Shown: piece by piece, positions 60,900 through 64,000 of the stretch | Layout: each line of letters opens with the position of its first letter | Numbering within the stretch: position 1 is the stretch's first letter | DNA from: Aureimonas flava | GTDB taxonomy: Bacteria; Pseudomonadota; Alphaproteobacteria; Rhizobiales; Rhizobiaceae | Length of the DNA: 64,000 bases | Assembly: GCF_003583935.1 (NCBI RefSeq) | Contig: NZ_QYRN01000005.1 | Coordinates: forward strand, 186,001-250,000 | Reading direction: 5' to 3' | The notes under the pieces: model-generated | Told to the model about the DNA's origin: nothing | What the model saw: only the letters and a program-made list of their open reading frames with translations | Databases searched by the model: none | Made by a program: the position numbers and the translations under genes

Positions 60900-60905
60900 C
60901 CGACG

Positions 60906-60923
60906 GTCCGCCGCCCGGCGGAC
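60906..60923. terminator. Hairpin between pyk and the TPR gene
   Basis: GTCCGCC (60906-60912) and GGCGGAC (60917-60923) form a 7-bp stem with a 4-nt loop, 7 bp after the pyk stop and just beyond the end of the converging TPR gene. No clear T-run. Confidence 0.4.
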
Positions 60924-60933
60924 TCCCGATGCC

Positions 60934-61584
60934 TCAGGCCGGCTGGCCGGACAGTTTCTCGGCCAGCCGCGCCGCCGCGTCCTGCGCGGCCTTCATGGTC
61001 GGATACACGGCGAGCGCGCGCCCGTAGGCTTCCAGCGCCTCGCGATCCCGGCCCAGCTCCTCCAGCATCGCGCCCAGCCCCGCCAGCGCGCCGAAATGGC
61101 GCGGCTCGCGCCGCAGCGTCTCCTCGACGTCGGCCATGGAGCGCGCGTAGTGGTTCTGCGTGTAGTGCAGCGTGGCGCGCCGGTTGTAGGCTTCCGCGAA
61201 GTCGGGATCGAGAACGATCGCCTGGTCCACCAGGTCGAAAGCGGCGGCCGCGTCCTTGCGGGCGATGGCCTGCGTCGAGCGCAGCAACAGGAGATCCACC
61301 GTGGCGCTGCCGCTCTCCAGCCAGGCGGCCTGGATGCGGTTGGCGATCGCCGTCGCCTTCTCGGCGTCGGGCTCGCGCTTCAGTTCGGCGAACAGGCGGT
61401 CGAGTCGCGCCTGCGGCGTCTCGTCGGCGGCGGGTGCCTCAGGCGGCACCTCAGGCGGCGTCGCGACGCCGGGCGGCGGGGCGTCCTGCGCGCGGGACGG
61501 CGCGCCGCCCGTCGCCAGCACGAGCGTGGCGAGAAGGGCGGGGGCCGCGATACGGGCAGGGCGGAAACGAAGAAAGGCGCGCAT
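60934..61584 (-). CDS. Exported TPR-repeat protein
   Basis: This 216-residue protein has a signal peptide (residues 1-33, ending SRAQ), a Pro/Glu-rich linker to about 60, and then three to four tetratricopeptide repeats (AFDLVDQAIVLDPDFAEAYN; RATLHYTQNHYARSMADVEE; LGAMLEELGRDREALEAYGR). It should act as a periplasmic scaffold for protein interactions. A TPR protein between pyk and ykgO is conserved in the order. The partner is unknown. Confidence 0.85.
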   Translation of the reverse strand: MRAFLRFRPARIAAPALLATLVLATGGAPSRAQDAPPPGVATPPEVPPEAPAADETPQARLDRLFAELKREPDAEKATAIANRIQAAWLESGSATVDLLLLRSTQAIARKDAAAAFDLVDQAIVLDPDFAEAYNRRATLHYTQNHYARSMADVEETLRREPRHFGALAGLGAMLEELGRDREALEAYGRALAVYPTMKAAQDAAARLAEKLSGQPA

Positions 61585-61655
61585 GCGACGAGCTTAAGTC
61601 GTCGCGGCGCGCCTTCCAAACGATTTCGTCGGGCCGCGCGGTGCGGCCCGGTGCG

Positions 61656-61781
61656 TCAGCCCTGACGCGCCTTGTAGCGCGGGGCGAGCTTGTTGATGAT
61701 GTAGATGCGGCCCTTGCGGCGAACCAGGCGGTTGGCGCGGTGGCGGCCCTTGAGGGACTTCAGCGAGTTCTTGATCTTCAT
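61656..61781 (-). CDS. ykgO: Type B 50S ribosomal protein L36
   Basis: This 41-residue basic protein, [20 protein letters not shown] to the C-terminal RYKARQG, is the zinc-free (C-minus) paralogue of L36: the CxxC...CxxxxH zinc ligands are absent. It occupies the L36 site of the large ribosomal subunit, and in Alphaproteobacteria this form is usually the only copy. It is below the length cut-off of many gene finders. A terminator upstream (61841-61865) separates it from purK, so it has its own promoter. Confidence 0.94.
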   Translation of the reverse strand: MKIKNSLKSLKGRHRANRLVRRKGRIYIINKLAPRYKARQG

Positions 61782-61840
61782 GGCTTCGACCGTCGATTGC
61801 GAGGCGACGATCGGGCCCAGTCCCATTCCGCCGCATAATG

Positions 61841-61865
61841 AAAAACGCGCCGTTGGGGGGCGCGT
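61841..61865 (-). terminator. Rho-independent terminator of the purEK unit
   Basis: ACGCGCC (61845-61851) pairs with GGCGCGT (61859-61865) around a 7-nt loop. On the minus strand the stem is followed by TTTTT, 71 bp after the purK stop. Confidence 0.8.
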
Positions 61866-61935
61866 CGACCTGGGGGTGGCAATAGCGGCAGGCGGGGTGC
61901 GATGTCAACCATGTGACCGCGCCTCGCCTGCCGTT

Positions 61936-63018
61936 TCAGATCCCTTTTCGCGGCGCGAGCCGCGTCGCGTGGCCCATCTTGCGGCCGGCCCGCGCCTCTC
62001 GCTTGCCGTAGAGGGTGACGAGCGTGCGCGGCTCGGCCAGAAGCGCCGCGGCCCGCTCCACCTCGGACCCGATCAGGTTCTCCATCACGCAGTCCGAATG
62101 GCGCTCGCCGGAGCCGAGCGGCAGGCCCGCCACCGCGCGCACGTGCTGCTCGAACTGCGACACCGTGCAGGCGGCCTCGGTCCAGTGGCCCGAATTGTGG
62201 ACGCGGGGCGCGATCTCGTTGACCAGAAGCGCGCCGTCCGCCGCGACGAAGAACTCCACCCCGATCACGCCCACGTAGCGCAGCCGGTCGAGGATCGCGC
62301 GCGCCGTGGCGACCGCCGCCTCGGCGGACGCGTCCGCGACCTCGGCCGGCACGGTGGAGCGGCTGAGGATGCCCATGCGATGGACGTTCTCGGCCGGGTC
62401 GAAGGCCTGGAACCCGCCGTCCTGACCGCGCGCGGCGATCACCGAGATCTCGCGCACGAACGGCACCTTGCGCTCCAGGATGGCGGGCACCGAGCCCAGG
62501 CTCTCGAACACGTCGTCGTGCGGGCCGCCGGCCGCGATGGTCGCCTGGCCCTTGCCGTCGTAGCCGAGGCGGCGCGTCTTGAGGATGCAGTCGCCCCCGA
62601 GGTCGAGCAGCGCGTGGTCGAGCTCCTGCGGGTCGTCCACCGCGCGCCAGGGCGCGGTGGCGATGCCGATGCCGTTCAGGAAGGCCTTCTCCACGACGCG
62701 GTCCTGCGCCACCTCCAGCGCCTCGATGGGCGGATGGACGGGTGTGGCCGTGCCCAGCGCGCGAAGCGGCGCCACCGGCACGTTCTCGAACTCGTAGGTC
62801 ACGACGTCGCTGCGTTCGGCCAGCGTGCGCAGCGCGGCGAGGTCGTCGTAGGCGCCGCGCACGAGTTCGTTGGCGACCTGCGCCGCCGGGCAGTCGGGAT
62901 CGGGGTCGAGCACTAGCGTGCGGAAGCCGAGGCGCGCGGCGGCGGACGCCAGCATGCGGCCGAGCTGGCCGCCGCCGATGATGCCGATGGTGGAGCCGAA
63001 GGGGAGGGGGGCTGTCAT
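61936..63018 (-). CDS. purK: N5-carboxyaminoimidazole ribonucleotide synthase
   Basis: This 360-residue ATP-grasp enzyme converts AIR, bicarbonate and ATP to N5-CAIR in purine synthesis. Landmarks are TIGIIGGGQLGRMLASAAAR, VVTYEFENVPVAPLRAL, ILKTRRLGYDGKGQATI (ATP loop), FVREISVIAARGQDG, VGVIGVEFFVAADGALLVNE and EIAPRVHNSGHWTEAACTVS. It follows purE by 25 bp in the DUF465-purE-purK operon. Length is normal. Confidence 0.96.
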   Translation of the reverse strand: MTAPLPFGSTIGIIGGGQLGRMLASAAARLGFRTLVLDPDPDCPAAQVANELVRGAYDDLAALRTLAERSDVVTYEFENVPVAPLRALGTATPVHPPIEALEVAQDRVVEKAFLNGIGIATAPWRAVDDPQELDHALLDLGGDCILKTRRLGYDGKGQATIAAGGPHDDVFESLGSVPAILERKVPFVREISVIAARGQDGGFQAFDPAENVHRMGILSRSTVPAEVADASAEAAVATARAILDRLRYVGVIGVEFFVAADGALLVNEIAPRVHNSGHWTEAACTVSQFEQHVRAVAGLPLGSGERHSDCVMENLIGSEVERAAALLAEPRTLVTLYGKREARAGRKMGHATRLAPRKGI

Positions 63019-63043
63019 GCGGACCGCCTGGATGCGGGGGAGA

Positions 63044-63547
63044 TCAATGCGCGGGCGTCGCGTCGTCGACGGGGCGCTCGGCGACGGCTTCGCTCTGGCG
63101 CGCGCGCCAGGCGTCCAGCCGCGCGGCGAGCGGGGCGTCGCCGAGGGCGAGCACGCTGGCGGCCAGCAGCGCGGCGTTCACCGCGCCGGCCCGGCCGATG
63201 GCGAGCGTGCCGACCGGGATGCCGGCGGGCATCTGGACGATCGACAGGAGGCTGTCCTGGCCCGACAGCGCCCGGCTTTCCACCGGAACGCCGAAGACCG
63301 GCAGCGGCGTCATCGAGGCCGCCATGCCCGGCAGGTGCGCGGCGCCGCCCGCGCCCGCGATCACCACCTTGAAGCCCCGCTCGCGCGCGCCCTTGGCGAA
63401 GGCGACGAGGCGGTCGGGCGTGCGGTGGGCGGACACGATCAACGCCTCGTGCGCGATGCCGAGCGCGTCCAGCGTCTCGGTGGCGTGCCGCATGGTGGCC
63501 CAGTCGGACTGGCTGCCCATGATCACGGCGACCGCGGGCGCGCTCAT
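63044..63547 (-). CDS. purE: N5-carboxyaminoimidazole ribonucleotide mutase
   Basis: This 167-residue class I PurE converts N5-CAIR to CAIR. Motifs: [20 protein letters not shown] (substrate phosphate loop), [19 protein letters not shown] (catalytic His), [20 protein letters not shown] and [19 protein letters not shown]. Its ATG overlaps the DUF465 stop (ATGA). It acts with PurK encoded 25 bp downstream. Confidence 0.96.
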   Translation of the reverse strand: MSAPAVAVIMGSQSDWATMRHATETLDALGIAHEALIVSAHRTPDRLVAFAKGARERGFKVVIAGAGGAAHLPGMAASMTPLPVFGVPVESRALSGQDSLLSIVQMPAGIPVGTLAIGRAGAVNAALLAASVLALGDAPLAARLDAWRARQSEAVAERPVDDATPAH

Positions 63548-63747
63548 GCGATGATGTCCGGCAGGACCTGGTCCTCGAGGTCCTGGAGGCGGTCCTTGAT
63601 CAGGAGCTTCTTCTTCTTCATGCGCTGGATCTGCAGCCGGTCGCAGCCGGTGATCTCCATCGCCTCGATCGCCGCGTCGAAATCTGAATGTTCCTGGCGC
63701 AGCCTGGCGAGCTGCAGCCTGAGTTCGGCCTGTTCCTGATCCGCCAC
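63544..63747 (-). CDS. DUF465 (YdcH-like) small protein
   Basis: This 67-residue helical-hairpin protein has the DUF465 pattern [40 protein letters not shown], then [14 protein letters not shown]. The GTG at 63747 is chosen because GAGGGG lies 6 bp upstream and family members begin here; an ATG at 63843 would add a Pro/Arg-rich extension. It is the first gene of the purEK operon. The function is unknown; a second DUF465 gene often lies nearby in this order. Confidence 0.82.
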   Translation of the reverse strand: MADQEQAELRLQLARLRQEHSDFDAAIEAMEITGCDRLQIQRMKKKKLLIKDRLQDLEDQVLPDIIA

Positions 63748-63942
63748 CCCGGTCCCCTCGAACGCGAAACCCCCGCGCCGCGGCGCCCGGTCGGCGGGCC
63801 GCGGCATCACAAAAAATCGACCCGGAACCGGCCCCGGCGGCAAGTCCTTCCAACCGCTCGGGAACGGGCGCTTCGACCCCGTCCTTTGGATATCAGGACG
63901 GCGGGAAATTAAAAACCCGGGTCTTGAACCCCATTCGACAGC

Positions 63943-64000
63943 TCAAACCTTATGTGACACCTTCATGGCGTCCACGACGGTCCGGTCGTCCGGACGTCGA
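63943..64000 (-). CDS. Possible 3' end of a gene continuing beyond the window
   Basis: A minus-strand frame enters from outside and ends at 63943 with RRPDDRTVVDAMKVSHKV. The composition is protein-like, but 18 residues cannot identify a family. A plus-strand frame from ATG 63964 is an alternative. The gap 63748-63942 shows no gene. Confidence 0.25.
   Translation of the reverse strand, partial: RRPDDRTVVDAMKVSHKV

Overview
The window is a high-GC chromosomal segment of an alphaproteobacterium, almost certainly of the order Hyphomicrobiales (Rhizobiales). Order-level markers include a MucR regulator, a GapR (DUF2312) nucleoid protein, an Omp10-type lipoprotein, homospermidine synthase, a fructose FrcBCA transporter with a ROK regulator, UDP-sulfoquinovose synthase, and the block gapR - DUF1244 - DUF1036 - pyk - TPR - ykgO - purK - purE - DUF465. 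An Aurantimonadaceae-like member is a guess. No plasmid or IS element is visible.

Layout. 1-4460: the end of a serralysin-like RTX exoprotein, a marR-emrB-emrA efflux operon and an HNH protein. 4714-5026: divergent tRNA-Thr and tRNA-Phe genes. 5030-15286: a 10.26-kb integrated element in the 3' end of tRNA-Phe, bounded by exact 18-bp repeats. It carries an integrase, an AlpA-type factor, ribbon-helix-helix regulators, DUF2971 and DUF3800 cargo genes of visibly lower GC, an HK97-type capsid and its protease, a repeat-rich candidate origin, and a primase-helicase gene broken by one in-frame TGA. It has no recognisable portal, terminase, tail or lysis gene, so it looks like a phage satellite or satellite remnant rather than a full prophage.

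15362-19462: a TPP-riboswitch operon for thiamine precursor uptake and salvage (thiX, thiY, thiD, two tenA-type genes, nearly all joined by 4-bp overlaps). 19593-27444: small stress-type proteins, potassium uptake (kup), a divergent glycosyltransferase/sqdB pair (probably sulfolipid synthesis), a heme-degrading monooxygenase, a lytic transglycosylase and a glutathione transferase. 27572-32040: frcBCA and its divergent regulator. 32037-46888: membrane-quality proteins (nfeD, qmcA), a periplasmic 5'-nucleotidase, malate synthase G, envelope enzymes, galU, a beta-barrel protein, kdsD, hemH and omp10. 47019-54306: homospermidine synthase, an Rsm22-like methyltransferase, oligoendopeptidase F, a DUF882 murein peptidase and mucR. 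54750-57895: a LysR regulator divergent from two cupins and an alcohol dehydrogenase. 57998-64000: the gapR-pyk-purKE housekeeping block.

The most unusual part is the tRNA-Phe element: a capsid and protease without the other packaging genes, next to a damaged primase and two uncharacterised cargo proteins.
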